From: Pogostemon cablin
Taxonomy: Eukaryota; Streptophyta; Magnoliopsida; Lamiales; Lamiaceae
DNA length: 64,000 nucleotides
Reading direction: 5' to 3'
NCBI GenBank assembly: GCA_023678885.1
Contig: CM043000.1
Coordinates: forward strand, 18,336,729-18,400,728
Shown in pieces: positions 1-12,310 of the stretch (position 1 is its first letter; the number at the start of each line of letters is the position of its first letter). The notes below the pieces were generated by a model. It made no database searches, had not been told where the DNA came from, and saw only the letters and a list, made by a program, of their open reading frames with translations. A program made the position numbers and the translations under genes.

Positions 1-2742
1 ATAGAGGATACTACTAGACTGATGAATGAGAACCCCCTCAATGTTAAAGTACTAAAATAGCAATAACAAAACACAGTTGTCCTCCAGTTTCTAAACACAT
101 TTACGTTATCTATTTGTATGCTTGAAGCCTTAAGTAAATAACAGAAAATTAAACAGGCAGAAGGCATTATTATGAGGTGATAGTAAAATGACAACCTCTA
201 TTTCATCCTCCTATATCAAGAACTGGAAAGTTCTTTCTGTCTAGTGCGCAGTGTATAGTGGTAGTGGCCAGTAATTAAGGTTTTTTTATTTAATTATTTT
301 GTTGGGGGAGGGGGAGGGGGATGTTGATGAGCATAATTATACCTTGCACTCGGGTTTGTTCAACATGAAGGTCCAGCACTGAGACGAGCAAATTCCTGAT
401 GACAGCAATAGGAGTGTCATACTTTGCAGAGGACCTTTTTTGAGGTTGGGATTGGTGGGGGGGGGGGGGGTGGTAGGAGGGGGTTTGATGACAACTAAAA
501 GAAAAGAAGAGAAGACAGGACTTGGGAGCTGGCAGTAAGAAAAGAGGGCAAACCTGAAGAGAAGACAGGAATCATGTATCGTGTACTAGTTTGATGTTGG
601 CTTTATCCAGTTGAGTGCAATATATATGTATTAGGATTTCCTTAGTAAAAATTGGTTCAACCGAATTTGACAAAAATGAGGAAATTGGGGATTTCAAAAT
701 TCAACTCTAAACTTTCTGTGCTGTAAATTATTCCAGATTTTTCCTTGTATAGATGTCCATATCATTGTTAAGTTATTTTTTTCAGTTTTAAAATTCTTCT
801 CTTCTTCTTGCTGTCACTGTGATACATTTTTTGATTCAGCCTTCAGTCTTTTTTTTTTTTTGTCTAGAATAGAGACTTCACTGCTGATCTGTGTGGTCCT
901 CCAACTCAGGGCTTTGAGACAACTTCCCCCCTAAGTAAGTTTTAAAACTACGTATGATTTTCTTGTCTTTTAGAGGATTGCCATTCAAACTTGGATTTTC
1001 ACCGTGCTAATGCCATGGCTTTATCCATCATGTATTTATGATTGTTTCTTGTTATATTACTGCATTTGGCAAGCTTTGGTGAAGAGAATTGATTTGACCA
1101 ATTTTATGGTATTCATTTATATTGTTGAAAAAATTGTTTTGTTTTTTGTTGTATGAACCAAACCTACTCTTTGTGATCAAGAAACGAGGTAATAGTCACA
1201 TTTGCAAACAAAGGAAACAAAGAACATGTGTGGTTTTTGTATTTATGCTCATGAGTAAGGACACAGCTAGCTTCACGAAAAGCATAACAACCTGCCCTTA
1301 TGATTTCTAATGACTTAGAAATTTTGTAGAGGGTGTAAATGAGGCTCTTCCTGAACTGTATATATCCCTTTTTTGTGTTTATAAATAAATAAAATGAAAC
1401 ATAACTCCTAATAGTCTGGAAATGGGTTGTATTAGACGTTGAGAAGTTTATTGCATCCACTTTGTTATGAGCTCATGCTTCTATAATGTGGGATACTACC
1501 CCCAAAAAGAAAAAAAACTACAGTTTTAGGCATCCAAGTTCTTTGCTATATTTTTGTGACTTTAGACCTTATAAATTGGCAAAATTTTAGCTCACATGAC
1601 TTAATTGCAATGGTGATTAAAAGGGCCTATACCACAAAGACAAGCTGACATTGGTTGTGTTAATGTTGCTGTTGTGAGAGGGGTAGGGCCATAGTCGTAT
1701 ATTGTTATTGCAAACATACTGTACTACATTATGGGCTTACTGTAGAACAAAACTAATCCACATTTTAGGTGTTGGGTTAGTGTTCCTTTATATTTAAATT
1801 GGAAAGTAAATCTTCTCTCTATCCCAGACCAAAAGCAGGAATTATTAACGTTGTAGCTAGGTTGCGTATAATCTTCTCTAAAGATTAATGTTTAATATCC
1901 TGAATTTTTATAATTTTGTTTGTTTCATCTATTTTCATGCAATTCTTAATTCAGAGGTTTGAGTTCAACCTTGTGGTTTTACGTTTAGAAAAATTAATTT
2001 CAACCATTAAAATTCATTTTATAGAGTATTTAAATATTATGATAAATTATGATAATCCTGTTTTTCTATTACTAGCGTTTTACGTGTGGCATCTTTGTTA
2101 ACCATGTTTCCATATGTATCTCTTACCACCTATAAATTCAGACACGTTATATTGAAGTTATTGCTTGATAATCTAACAACTAACGAGGCATAGAAAATTG
2201 ATGTGTGGGGTATGAGCAAACTGGACACTTGGAACAATAACTGTTTGTAGCATATTACTTTCTTTAAAAATTGAATTCAACAGTAAGATAATATAAATTT
2301 GGGATCAATGTTGTTACTTGATGTCATATTGTATAGATTGTTTAGAAGCATAGCAGGTAAAGATTGAGTGGATACTAGATGTTAATTGAAATTAACATTG
2401 TTTGACCAGAAGACAAAATCTTCTATATATTCAGCGGCTATAGATATCATTCTAGGAGTTGTCTTCAAGTTTTACTTCCTTTAATACATTATTAGTATAT
2501 GATGATACTGTTTATTTTTAAGCAGGGTAATCACCTTACGGAGTAAGGTGTCCTTGCTAGCTAGTAATTGCAGCAATTCTGTCCCTCATTTTATACATTT
2601 CTTATAATTTTAGAACCTAAGTGAATATAAAAATATATAATTAATTTCTTTGGTTAACTTCTGCTTTCATCTCAATCTCTGGTAATCTAGGGCAGACGAA
2701 GAGTTGGTCGGAGGAATTGGTGGCATCTTGGATTCGACAGTG
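1..2742. other. Intergenic region upstream of the RUS gene, with one exon-like island
   Basis: AT-rich sequence with G-runs near 303-320 and 457-472 and no long conserved reading frame. One island looks like an exon: positions 868-934 follow a strong polypyrimidine tract ending TCTAG and stop at an excellent donor (AA|GTAAGT). Read in one frame it gives 22 uninterrupted codons (NRDFTADLCGPPTQG...). It could be an untranslated or coding exon of a gene that starts left of the window. I do not recognise the peptide. The first 60 bases are also open in frame 1 up to a TAG, which may be chance. Nothing else here is interpretable apart from the duplicated segment listed separately. Confidence 0.3.
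1544..1853 (+). repeat. Dispersed 0.3-kb repeat, copy 1
   Basis: This stretch aligns along its whole length with 25020-25304 in the same orientation. Shared blocks include TATAAATTGGCAAAATTTT, ACCACAAAGACAAGCTGA, TTGCAAACATACT and CAAAAGCAGGAATTATTAAC. There is no intact reading frame. At 25 kb the repeat ends exactly where Harbinger transposase homology starts, so this copy may be the leading part of the same element, or a segmental duplicate. Function unknown. Confidence 0.7.
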
Positions 2743-5700
2743 ATGAGAGTAGCAATACACTCACTGTCATATTCACAGCTTTATGGATGTTCCACATGGT
2801 TTCCACAACATCACCCTATCAAAATCACAAACCCCATCAATCCAAAAACCTCTCTTAAACCCCTTGCCTCAAATTCTTGGAATACCTCTTTCAACGTAAA
2901 CCCTGAACAAAAGATACAACCTCACTTCCTTCACCACAATTACTCTGAAGATTTTAACATTCCTGTCCTGATACGCCATTCAGGAGCAGTTTCAAGGTAT
3001 TTTTGGGATGGAAAGGAGCTGCAATTGATCTCTGTTGATGGAGTTGATTCGTTTTCAATCTGGGATTTTTCTGTTAGTTTTGAAAATGGTGTGAGGAGAC
3101 TGGTGAGAGTTTGTTGGGTTGCTATAAGGAACTTTTTTCTTCCTAGAGAAGTGAGTGGGAATTATTTGGATTATGTAAAATGGAAATTCTTGCATAGAGT
3201 TTTCAGCTCAGCTCTTCAGGTTCTTGCTACTCAGGTATTCAATTTTATACTGTTTTCTGCTCTGTTTGCGGTTTCTTATTCCTGTTAATGGATAGCAGCA
3301 AGTGGGATTGAATTTGGTAAACTTAAGGAGAGGTAAAGTTGTGAATGTGTTAATAGTTGCAGGTTTTATTTTATTGAATATTTTGATTGTGAAATAATAT
3401 CATATTCTTACATCCCAACTGCTTACTTCGTAATCTTCTTCAGTAAGTTCATTCTGGAATCCTGTGGATATGGTTCAGATGATAATGTAAAAATAATTGT
3501 AGAAGTGGTTTTGGTGATCACGGTTGCTCTGTAGACTGTAATTCAGCTCTGGTATCTTAGTTTTAAAATTTTTTTATTCAGTCGTGTCAAACCAAAATAC
3601 TGGTTTCCACTTGGCACTTCTAACTCTTGTAGGTTTAAGTTGTATGTTTAACTTTATATGTCGATTGTTTGCTAGTAATTTAAGACAGATATGCATTTTA
3701 ATGTTTCGTACATTTATTTTGAAGGTAGCACAATTTACTATTCTTCTAAGCTCACTCCCTTTCAGACAATCTCAGTGACACATTGTATATATTGACTCAG
3801 GATAACTGTGACGTTTAAATGTTCATATCAGGCAATGTTTAGGGCAATAGGAATTGGCTATTCTCGTTCTCTCCCGTCAGCTGCAGCTTTAAATTGGGTT
3901 TTGAAGGATGGGCTAGGGCGGCTAAGCCGTTGCATTTACACTGCTAGCCTTGCTTCAGCTTTTGATACCAATCTCAAGGTACAGTTTCTGTCCTACTAAT
4001 GAATCTGGTTGCATGTAATTGTTAAGCTGCTGAATGATCCTATACTTATCTTCACCGAAATACTAGTGAATTTTTTAATTCATTTTGCAAATTGCGTTTG
4101 TACAAAATGCCTGCCTATTTCATTAATTTAAGATTTGTGGAAACTCTGAAGGACTTCTGTTTTACTTAAATATTATTAGTTGAACTCGACATCTTCCTGA
4201 TTCTTATTTGTTTGTTATAACTGTAGAGAGTCAGGTTCTCTACTTCAGTTCTGTTCAGCTTGAGCATCGGAATTGAGTTGTTGACTCCAGTCTTTCCCAA
4301 ATACTTTCTGCTTCTTGCGACTATAGCGAACATTGCCAAGCAAATAAGCCTTTCTTGCTACATTGCAACTGGTGTAAGTATTCTGTACTTCTTCTTTAAC
4401 TTACCTTTATATGAGTGTCATTAATTTAAGTTATAGGAAACTGAGTTTGATCATTATATCTGTGGTCTCTTCAAAATCATCATTTCCCTGTTATTGAACC
4501 CCTCTGTCAATGAGTAGCATAGACTGTCACGGCTAATGTTGTTACCATATGTGATTTAGTCATGACGCTGTATAAATATCTACTGCTTGAAAATAAATAT
4601 CGTTAATGTGAATCTTATCTATGTGAGCACATTATTTAAATACTTCAGTTACTTTAATTTTGGGATACTTTAATATGCAGATAATTTTCTTTACTGCATA
4701 TTATGGCAACGAATAGTGTATATGGTGACAGGCCATTCAATTTTATATCTTTTCAGTCTGCTGTTCACAAAAGCTTTGCCATCGCAGACAACCTTGGTGA
4801 GGTTTCTGCAAAGGCCCAGGTACACTACACAATTGTGTTAAAGAATGTGTAATACAACGAATATGATCCATTTCATTAAATTTGTTTCTTGATTTGGTTT
4901 TCCAGATTCAAACAGTGTGCTTTGACAACGTTGGTCTTCTATTAGCTGCCTCCTTCAACATTTTGCTTAGAAACAATCAAAGGTAGCTGTTTCTATGCTC
5001 TTAAGTTCTGCAGTACTTTTTTTTTTTATTGTCCATTACCCCCAAGAATGGTGCTATTTTATATCTTTGTCAAAATTTTGCATTAAATTGAAATACATTT
5101 TAATTATTTTTTGGTTGTCAAATGACCTGGTTATGATTTTTGAGTTTTTTTTTTTTTGAAAGATTGTTGGCAGCTCTACCATTTGTTTTGTATCCAATCT
5201 TCTCTGCTGTTGACCTTATGGGGATCTATCAAGCACTTAAACATGTTCATCTCCAAACATTAACTAAGGTTAGTTCATTACATGTGTGTATATTCAATAA
5301 CCAATTTTGTTTAAAACTTGAGTAAAGTTTTCATGCAGTTTTTCCTTCATGTTTATAAAAATTTCAGGATGCTATGCACACCACCATTGTATTTTTCCCA
5401 AAAATTCTTTAGTCAAATTTTCAGGTCCCGCATGTTTATGATGTTTCCCTTACATAAATATGAGTAGTTTGATTATGGGTCCCTATTGATTTTTTATCCG
5501 GTAAAGTGGCTTAGTTTGTCGATATGCTCTATTGCTTGGTTACTTCTATGTTTACTTCCTTAATCCCAATTATTCTGCTGGTGAGTAGCGAGAACATGAG
5601 ATTTATTGACCGACCTTGCAGCATTTCATCTATGACCACCTGAACTTGTTGCATACTTCATTTATTTCCAGAACAGGAAATCTTTTCTTTCTGCCCTCGT

Positions 5701-6591
5701 TTGAGTATTATGTTATTATTATCTCATTTAAGACCACCTTGTCCAGGATAGGCTTGAAATGATAATAAACATCTGGATTCGGCTGGGATATATCCCTTCA
5801 CCAGCTGAAGTAAGTGAAAAGGAAGGTGTTGACTTCTTATGGAGCAAAGGTAAGAGTTTTCTCTGTGTGTAAACACTAGGCAGAAAATATTTGATTATTT
5901 ATCTTTATTTGAAATGCCATAAAATCAAATACAAATTCTAATTGACATTTGAATCAGGCAGGGATCTACTGCCAATCAGAATTGGTTGCTTGAATCCCAA
6001 GAGAAAATTTCCAAAGCTATCTTTGATAACATTGAGATGTTTAAAGGATGAAGATTTCTACTTCATTTGCATGGAGAACTTAAAAAGTGGATCCAGAATA
6101 GCAGATGTATGTGTGTTATAAGTATTTTTTACTTTTATGTTTCGCTTTTCATCACTTTTTTCAAGCTATATATACCGCATTCTGCAATATTGTAGCATGG
6201 AATTCTTCTCTGTCTGCGGGAAGGAGCTCGCACTTCAGATGCAATCATGGGTTTATTGCAGGTGAATTTATTTTCCCTGCTACTTTCAATCATCATGTTT
6301 CATGAAAGCCACATGTTTAGACTCTTTCTTTACCATCTCTTATGAATATAGGCTTGTTATATACGCAACGCCATCCTTCTTGATGTGATCAGTTGGGAAA
6401 ATGGATTAGAAGCTGGTGATACTTCAGATTGGGTTTTTAGGGAATGGCTCACACTGATGAAAGAAAGCAAGAAAACTGCAGAAACAGATGCTGATCCGTT
6501 GATCGAAAAAATGTCGGGATTAGGATGGGCTTGTAGGAATGTTCTTCTGAGCTCAAATGAGCAGGCAAGATATAGTTTTGTGGCTGAATGA
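2743..6591 (+). CDS. Root UVB sensitive (RUS) family protein, DUF647
   Basis: Ten exons join in phase to 529 codons: 2743-3234, 3832-3978, 4227-4373, 4757-4819, 4906-4982, 5163-5268, 5747-5849, 5958-6106, 6196-6261 and 6352-6591, all with GT-AG introns. The length suits the family (about 430-600 residues). The Ser/Thr/Pro-rich, acid-poor first 60 residues look like an organelle transit peptide. DUF647 starts near residue 74 with RHSGAVSRYFWDG, followed by MFRAIGIGYSRSLPSAAALN, NWVLKDGLGRL, AVHKSFAIADNLGEVSAKAQ and LREGARTSDAIMGLLQ, all typical RUS blocks. RUS proteins act in UV-B and vitamin B6-linked signalling, plastid function and pollen development; their biochemistry is unsettled. The sequence resembles the RUS4 branch most to my eye, but I cannot confirm this without alignment. 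The start is the first ATG in the open frame. The 3' flank carries a tandem duplication and then a hAT MITE. Confidence 0.93.
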
Positions 6592-6596
6592 GATCA

Positions 6597-6820
6597 GATC
6601 AAAATCATGCAAAACAAAGGTAAGAATGAAGAGGAATTTTTATACTTCACAGAGAAAATAATTTTTGGTTCTTCATTCTTTTTCACTTGAAGAAAAGCAT
6701 TATATGGGATCAAAATCATGCAAAACAAAGGTGGGAAGGAAGATTAGGAATTTTTATACTTCACAGAGAAAATAATTTTTGGTTCTTTATTCTTTTTCAC
6801 TTGAAGAAAAGCATTATGTG
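6597..6820 (+). repeat. Tandem duplication in the RUS 3' flank (about 111 bp x 2)
   Basis: Two near-identical units begin at 6597 and 6708, both starting GATCAAAATCATGCAAAACA and ending GAAAAGCATTATRTGGG. The first starts six bases after the stop codon, so both probably lie in the 3' untranslated region. Confidence 0.85.
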
Positions 6821-6832
6821 GGGAATTGTAAC

Positions 6833-7132
6833 CAGACATGCACGCCCGTTCCGGTTCCTAGAAATGTGGAACCGGAACCGGAACCGAACCAATCCTAGGA
6901 TGGTTTCGGCTCGATTTTGGAACTTCCGGTTTCTGTTTGTTTTTTTTTTACACTCACAACGTAAAAAAAAAGTGGAATTGCCGGTTTCTGTTCCATATAA
7001 TGAGAAACCGAAACTGAATCGGAATATGTCTGGTTTCGGTTCCAATATGGCTGGTTACGGAACTGTCGGTTCCGTTGGAACCATCGGTTTTCCAGTCGGA
7101 ACTGTCGGTTCTGATTTTTTTGTGCATGTCTA
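6833..7132. mobile_element. hAT-type MITE A
   Basis: The 300-bp element is flanked by a perfect 8-bp duplication ATTGTAAC (6825-6832 and 7133-7140). Termini are CAGACATGCAC and, on the other strand, TAGACATGCAC. The interior is full of GGAACC/GGTTCC motifs in both orientations, so the two halves can pair. No transposase is encoded. The 8-bp duplication and C/TAG start are hallmarks of hAT elements. Confidence 0.9.
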
Positions 7133-7574
7133 ATTGTAACGCAATAATTTTACTATATTCTATTAATTATTATTTACAATTAAATTTTGGGGATATTTCG
7201 TGGTCCACCGGGTACACCGGTGCACATAAGGGTTATAGGTTATTTTTAGGGTATTAGATTTCAAAACGTGCTTTATTAATTTGTCTTGTAATTTTTTTTC
7301 TTTTTTTCTTTTTTAAATCCGTAATTTTGTGTAATTTTTTTTTAAAAAAATATAATTATGAAAATATTGTATTTAGTAATGTTTTTAAACTTTTATATAT
7401 ACAATAAATCAATCATTGAATAAAATCAATGCAATATTTTGTTTCAAGTCATATTAAGAGCCCTTGTAGTCAATGTTTAATGTTGAGAAGAGGACGAATG
7501 GGTCTGTGAAGACATTTGTGTTGGGGTGTTATTTAATTGAAAAAGACATTATTTATAGTTAATATAAAAATTAA
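7133..7574. other. AT-rich intergenic sequence
   Basis: No gene, RNA or clear repeat boundary seen. It contains a short GC-rich palindromic patch, CCACCGGGTACACCGGTG, near 7204; a similar motif occurs near 14821. Confidence 0.5.
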
Positions 7575-9078
7575 GGGCAATAAAGATAAGTTTGTCGATT
7601 TAGTTCTACCGGTGAAGAAATAGGATCAAAACACGTCCTATTTTACTGGAAAACACTGACATTACCAGAATCGCCGATTTTTGGTTGGGACAATGACGTG
7701 GCGCCCTGATAAAATGTGAGTCAACAAATTAAATGTTATTTTAATGTCAACAAGACATTTTTATTTTCTTAAAATTTTAAATAATTAGATAACAAAATTA
7801 AAACAAAAAACGTACTAAAAAACCTAATTAATAAACTAGGTGATTAATTCAACCTCAACATGTCAACCACCTCCGACAATCAAGGCTTCCTCAACCTCAT
7901 CAGCATCTGCCGTAATTAGTTCGGACTCGGTAACGATTCATACCTCGAATTATTCCAGAAACACGTCACCATTCGATTCACCGACCTCCTATCCTCCACC
8001 ACTCCCCCACCTCTGCTTCAGAATCCCCTACCCTGCTTCAGAATCCCCCACTGCTGCCTGCCTAAGATGCCTACGTCCCGCCGCCACCTACGCCTTCATC
8101 TCTCTTTCTTGGCTACGCAATCTCCTCGATTATTTTCTCTACTGCGAAGCCGAATTCAAGGCTATCCTCGTTTTGGGCCGTTACGCCTCGCAGTTCTCCA
8201 AGCTATCGTTGGACTGCCTCATCCCCGATCTTCTTAACCGCGCCATCAAGGGGCTCGACATCTGCAACGTCATCAGTCACGGTGTCGAGCTCGTGCTCTA
8301 CTGGTAGAAGCTGGCAGAGATCGCAACTACGGCGTTGCAGCAAAATCCTCTCGGTGAGTACCAGGTCCTACGGGCCCGAAAAGCTTTCACCTCAATCTTG
8401 ACTTCAATGGTGTTTGATGATAAGGAAAATAACAATAACAGCTCCCACGAAAAATCAACGGAGCGGACGTGGTCATTGGGCCGCCGCGGTGCTTTCGTAA
8501 CAAGGCTATGAACGGTGGGCAATTCCGACCGCTGTCATGGCCAGTGGTAAAATCGTGGTCGGCGACGAAGTTCTGGTATTTGTGATGTATGCATTGGTGG
8601 CGTTATTCCGTGCCATAAGAGAAATGGGCTGATGCCCTTATTAATTAGGTTTTTTAATACATTTTTTTCTTTAATTTTTATTTTCTAATTATTTAAAATT
8701 TTAGAAAATAAAAATGCCTTGTTGGCATTAAAATAACATTTAATTTGTTGAGTCATCTGCCATCAGGGCACCATGTCATCGTCCTGGTCGAAAATTTGGG
8801 ACTAAAATTGACCATAAAGAAAGTTATGAGACTAAATTGGTTTTTATCCCGCTGACTCACCTGCCATCATGGCGCCACATCATCATCCCGACTTAAAATT
8901 GACGATTCCGATTGTGACGTGGCCATTTTCCAGTGATGTCAGCGTTTTCCGGCGAAAATAAGACGTGTTTGGCCCTATTTTTCAACAGTAGGACTACATT
9001 GGCAAACTTATCTTTTGTGGGATTAAAATAAAGCATGAGAAAAGTTATGAGATTGAATTGGTTTTTATCCCCACTTTG
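7575..9078. mobile_element. Mutator-like inverted-repeat element carrying a captured gene
   Basis: The left arm (about 7575-7850) and right arm (about 8640-9078) are inverted copies. For example AAAGATAAGTTTGTCGATTTAG on the left matches the complement of the right end near 9000, and AAATTAAATGTTATTTTAATG near 7725 matches the complement near 8730. The right arm also has a partial internal repeat (GGTTTTTATCC occurs twice). Between the arms is GC-richer, gene-like DNA homologous to ROH1/BYPASS1 genes (next entry). Long arms around a host gene copy are typical of Pack-MULEs. I could not find a clean target duplication, so the exact ends and superfamily are inferred. Confidence 0.75.
7860..8626 (+). 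pseudogene. Captured ROH1/BPS1-like (DUF793) gene fragment
   Basis: The fragment starts at an ATG reading MSTTSDNQGFLNLISICR, hits a TAG after 19 codons, and stays in that frame through YLELFQKHVTIRFTDLLSS. After a frameshift it continues with FISLSWLRNLLDYFLYCEAE and the following AFKAIL-type block to about 8307. A TAG at 8305-8307 then replaces the usual Gln codon, after which KLAEIATTALQQNPLGEYQV and TERTWSLGRRG follow. The C-terminal membrane-like block (LVFVMYALVAL) is recognisable up to about 8626. ROH1/BPS1 proteins are plant DUF793 proteins of about 350-400 residues; ROH1 binds EXO70 exocyst subunits. This copy has several stops and frameshifts and sits wholly inside an inverted-repeat element, so I read it as a captured, decayed copy. 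Confidence 0.85.
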
Positions 9079-9364
9079 TGACGTCATGCTATGTTATTTT
9101 AGTTAATTTAATAAAAAAAACTATATTTTGTTATTTTAGTTAATTTAATAAAAAAATATTTTTTAGTTAATTTAATAAAAAAAACTACGTTAATTTATTC
9201 GGATCAGTGTGCTATTTTTTTAAACTTAATATTCAAAATAACTATGAATATAAATAAAATAATTTTTACATGAAACATTTAATAATATATATTAATTGAA
9301 TATTATGTATATCAATATTACAATTATGTTTAAAGAAGTATTATTAAAAAGTATTTTTCTGATA

Positions 9365-9368
<4 letters not shown>

Positions 9369-9412
<44 letters not shown>
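9369..9412. repeat. (TA)n microsatellite
   Basis: An uninterrupted TA run lies directly against the 5' end of the Helitron. It obscures that terminus. Confidence 0.95.
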
Positions 9413-9413
<1 letters not shown>

Positions 9414-9472
9414 TATAGCAGAAATTTTTCTTGCTGACGTGTCGTCTCCAGAGCGCTCCAATGTGACGTATA

Positions 9473-12310
9473 ATTTTCTCAATTTTTGAATTTTTTAATA
9501 CTTTTTTTAATTTTTCCTTATTTTCTTTTAATTAACTTCCTTATTTAATATTTTCTTTTTTAAATAATGAGTTTCTTATTTATAATAATGATTAAATTTT
9601 TAATATTTTATTTATTTATTTGGGTATCATTAATTAATTATTACTAAATCTTTTATATATAAAAGAAAAAAATATTTCATATAATCTCTCTCTCGCCCCA
9701 CCTATATGTAAGACTTTTTAGTTATTCATTCTAAATACACACATTCGATTCTTCAAGAAGAATAGTAGATTTCTTCAAGTTCCTCTAGAGAATTGATTTA
9801 TGAAAGTATAAAAATTTATTTCAGCGAAGAATCAAGTAGAGATTCGATCTACCTCTAAAATATCGATTCAAGTATTCTTTAAGAGGAAGAAAACTAATTC
9901 AATTATTATTGAATTGATTTATATCTTAAGAATTGATACTTCAAGTGGAAGAAAATCGATTCAAGTATTCTTGAATAGATTTACATCTTATTATTGAATT
10001 GATTTACCTCTTAAGAATTGATTCTTCAATGGAAGACAATCGATTCAAGTATTCTTAATATATCTACATCTTAAAAATCAATTTTTCAAGATTTATATCT
10101 TAAAATCAAATTTTCAAGAGTAAGAGGATCGATTCAAGTATTCTTAAGTTAATTTACATCTTAAGAATTGATTCTTCAAGAGGAAAAAATTCGATTCAAG
10201 TATTACCTCTTAATAATCGATTCAAGTATTATTTATGATCTACCTCTAAAGTATTGATTCAAGTATTCTTCAAGTGAAAGAGAATCGGCGATTCAAGTAC
10301 TCACTTGAATCGATTTACCATTAGAGAATAAGAGGTTGAAAAACTAATTCATGTATAGAATCGAAAGATTAAGTTCTTTAAGTTAAATCATTATTTCATA
10401 TCAAATAACATTAAAATTGAGTTTGTAATTTTCTCAATATTTTGAATTTTTTAATATTTTTTAAATATTTTTCTTATTTACTTTTGATTAACTTCCTTAT
10501 TTAATATTTTTTTTCTTAAATAATGAGTTTCTTATTTTTAATAATGATTAAATTTTTAATATTTTATTTATTTATTTGGGTATCATTAATTAATTATTAC
10601 TAAATCTTTTAATACAATAAGTTAACTAATATCAAATAAAATCATATATATAAAAGGAAAAAAGAATGACAAAGTCTCTTGTGAGACGTTAGTTATGTGA
10701 GACGTTAGTTATGTGAGACCGTTTGTAAGATATGTTAAAGTATGTCAATTATATATGTGAGACCGTTTGTAAGATATGTTAAAGTATGTCAATTATATAG
10801 ATAAAATATGTTTAATGGTTGTTAAAGTATATTTTCTAAATTATGATGAATGATGAATTAAAGTATGATTTTTAGGTGTTATAAATTTATAATATGATTT
10901 ATTATTGACATACTTTAACTACAAATAAGCATATTTTATCTATATACTAATCATACTTTAGTAATGGGTCGACCCGTTTCACACCCGTCTCACAAAATAT
11001 CCGTCTCACAAGAGAGTGTCTCAAAAAGAATATTCTATATAATATTTTCTCTCGCCCCACCTATAAATAAGACTTTTTGGTTATTTATTCTAAATACACA
11101 CAATCGATTCTTCAAGAGGAATATGAGCTTTCTTCAAGTTTCTCTAGAGAATTGATTTATGAAAGTATAAAAATTTATTTTGATAAAGCGAAGAATCAAG
11201 TAGAGACTCGATCTACCTCTAAAAAATCGATTCAAGTATTCTTTATGAGGAAAAAAACTGATTTAATTATTATTGAATTGATTTATTTACCTCTTAAGAA
11301 TCGATTTTCAAGAGGAAGAGAATCAATTCAAGTATTCTTGAATAGATTTACTTCTTAAAAATAGATTTTTCAAGAGTAAGAGGATCGATTCAAGTATTCT
11401 TAAGTCGATTTACGTCTTAAGAATTCGATTCTTCAAGAGGAAAAAATCGATTCAAGTAGTACCTCTTAAGAATAGATTCATGTATTTTTTAAGATCTACC
11501 TCTAAAGTATTGATTCAAGTATTCTTCAAGTGAAAGAAAATCGACAATTCAAGTACTCTTGAATTGATTCACCTTTAGAGAATAAGAGTTGAAAAACTAA
11601 TTCATATATAGAATCGAAAACTTAAGTTCTTTAAGTTAAATCATTATTTCACATCAAATAACATTAAAATTGAGTTTGTAATTTTCTCAATATTTTGAAT
11701 TTTTTAATACTTTATTTAATATTTCTTTATTTACTTTGAATTAAATACCTTATTTAATATTTTTTTTAAATAATGAGTTTCTTATTTTTAATAATGATTA
11801 AATTTTTAATATTTTATTTATTTATTTGGGTATCACTAATTAATTACTAAATCTTTTAATAAATAAATTAGTATCAAATTAAATCATATATATATAAGGA
11901 AAAAATAATATTCCATATAATATTTTCTCACGGCCCACCTATTAATAAGAATTTTTGGTTATTCATTCTAAATTCATACATTCAATTCCCCAAGAGGAAT
12001 AGGAGCATTCTTCAAGTTCCTCTAGAGAATTTATTTATAAAAGTATAAAAATTTATTTCGATAGAGCGAAAAATCAAGTAAAGATTCGATTTACCTAAAA
12101 AAAATCGATTCAAGTATTATTCAAGAGGAAGAAAACTGATTCAATTATTATTGAATTAATTTACCTCTTAAAAATTGATTCTTCAGAAGGAAGATAATTG
12201 ATTCAAGTATTCTTAAATAAATTTATATCTTAAAATCGATTTTCAAGAGTAAGAGGATCGATTCAAGTATTCTTAAATCGATTTACATCTTAAGAATCGA
12301 TTCTTTCTAC
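9473..12310 (+). repeat. Large tandem array inside Helitron 1 (about 0.9-kb unit)
   Basis: The start block AATTTTCTCAATWTTTGAAT recurs at 9473, 10423 and 11683. Each unit continues through TAATGAGTTTCTTATTTWTAA, CGCCCCACCTAT and a stretch packed with AATCGATTCAAGTATTC, TCTTCAAGAGG and CTTAAGAATCGATTC, which is itself an irregular array of half-palindromes. Helitron 2 has only one unit, so the expansion is specific to this copy. Confidence 0.8.
10667..11022. mobile_element. GTCTC-end MITE nested in Helitron 1
   Basis: A 356-bp insertion is flanked by the 8-bp repeat AAAAAGAA (10659-10666, 11023-11030) and interrupts the Helitron unit exactly there. Its ends are inverted: AGTCTCTTGTGAGACG on the left and CGTCTCACAAGAGAGTG on the right. 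Inside the left end is a tandem repeat of about 42 bp (GAGACCGTTTGTAAGATATG...). Related partial copies occur near 21430-21712, 50678-50830 and 54230-54335. Confidence 0.75.

Noticed and set aside
6687..7133. 148-codon frame near the RUS gene 3' end
   Set aside because: It is produced by the tandem duplication and the GGTTCC repeats of hAT MITE A.
9473..12310. CRISPR-like or bacterial-type repeat array
   Set aside because: The units are 0.9 kb, internally irregular and bounded by Helitron ends in a plant genome; there are no spacers of uniform length.
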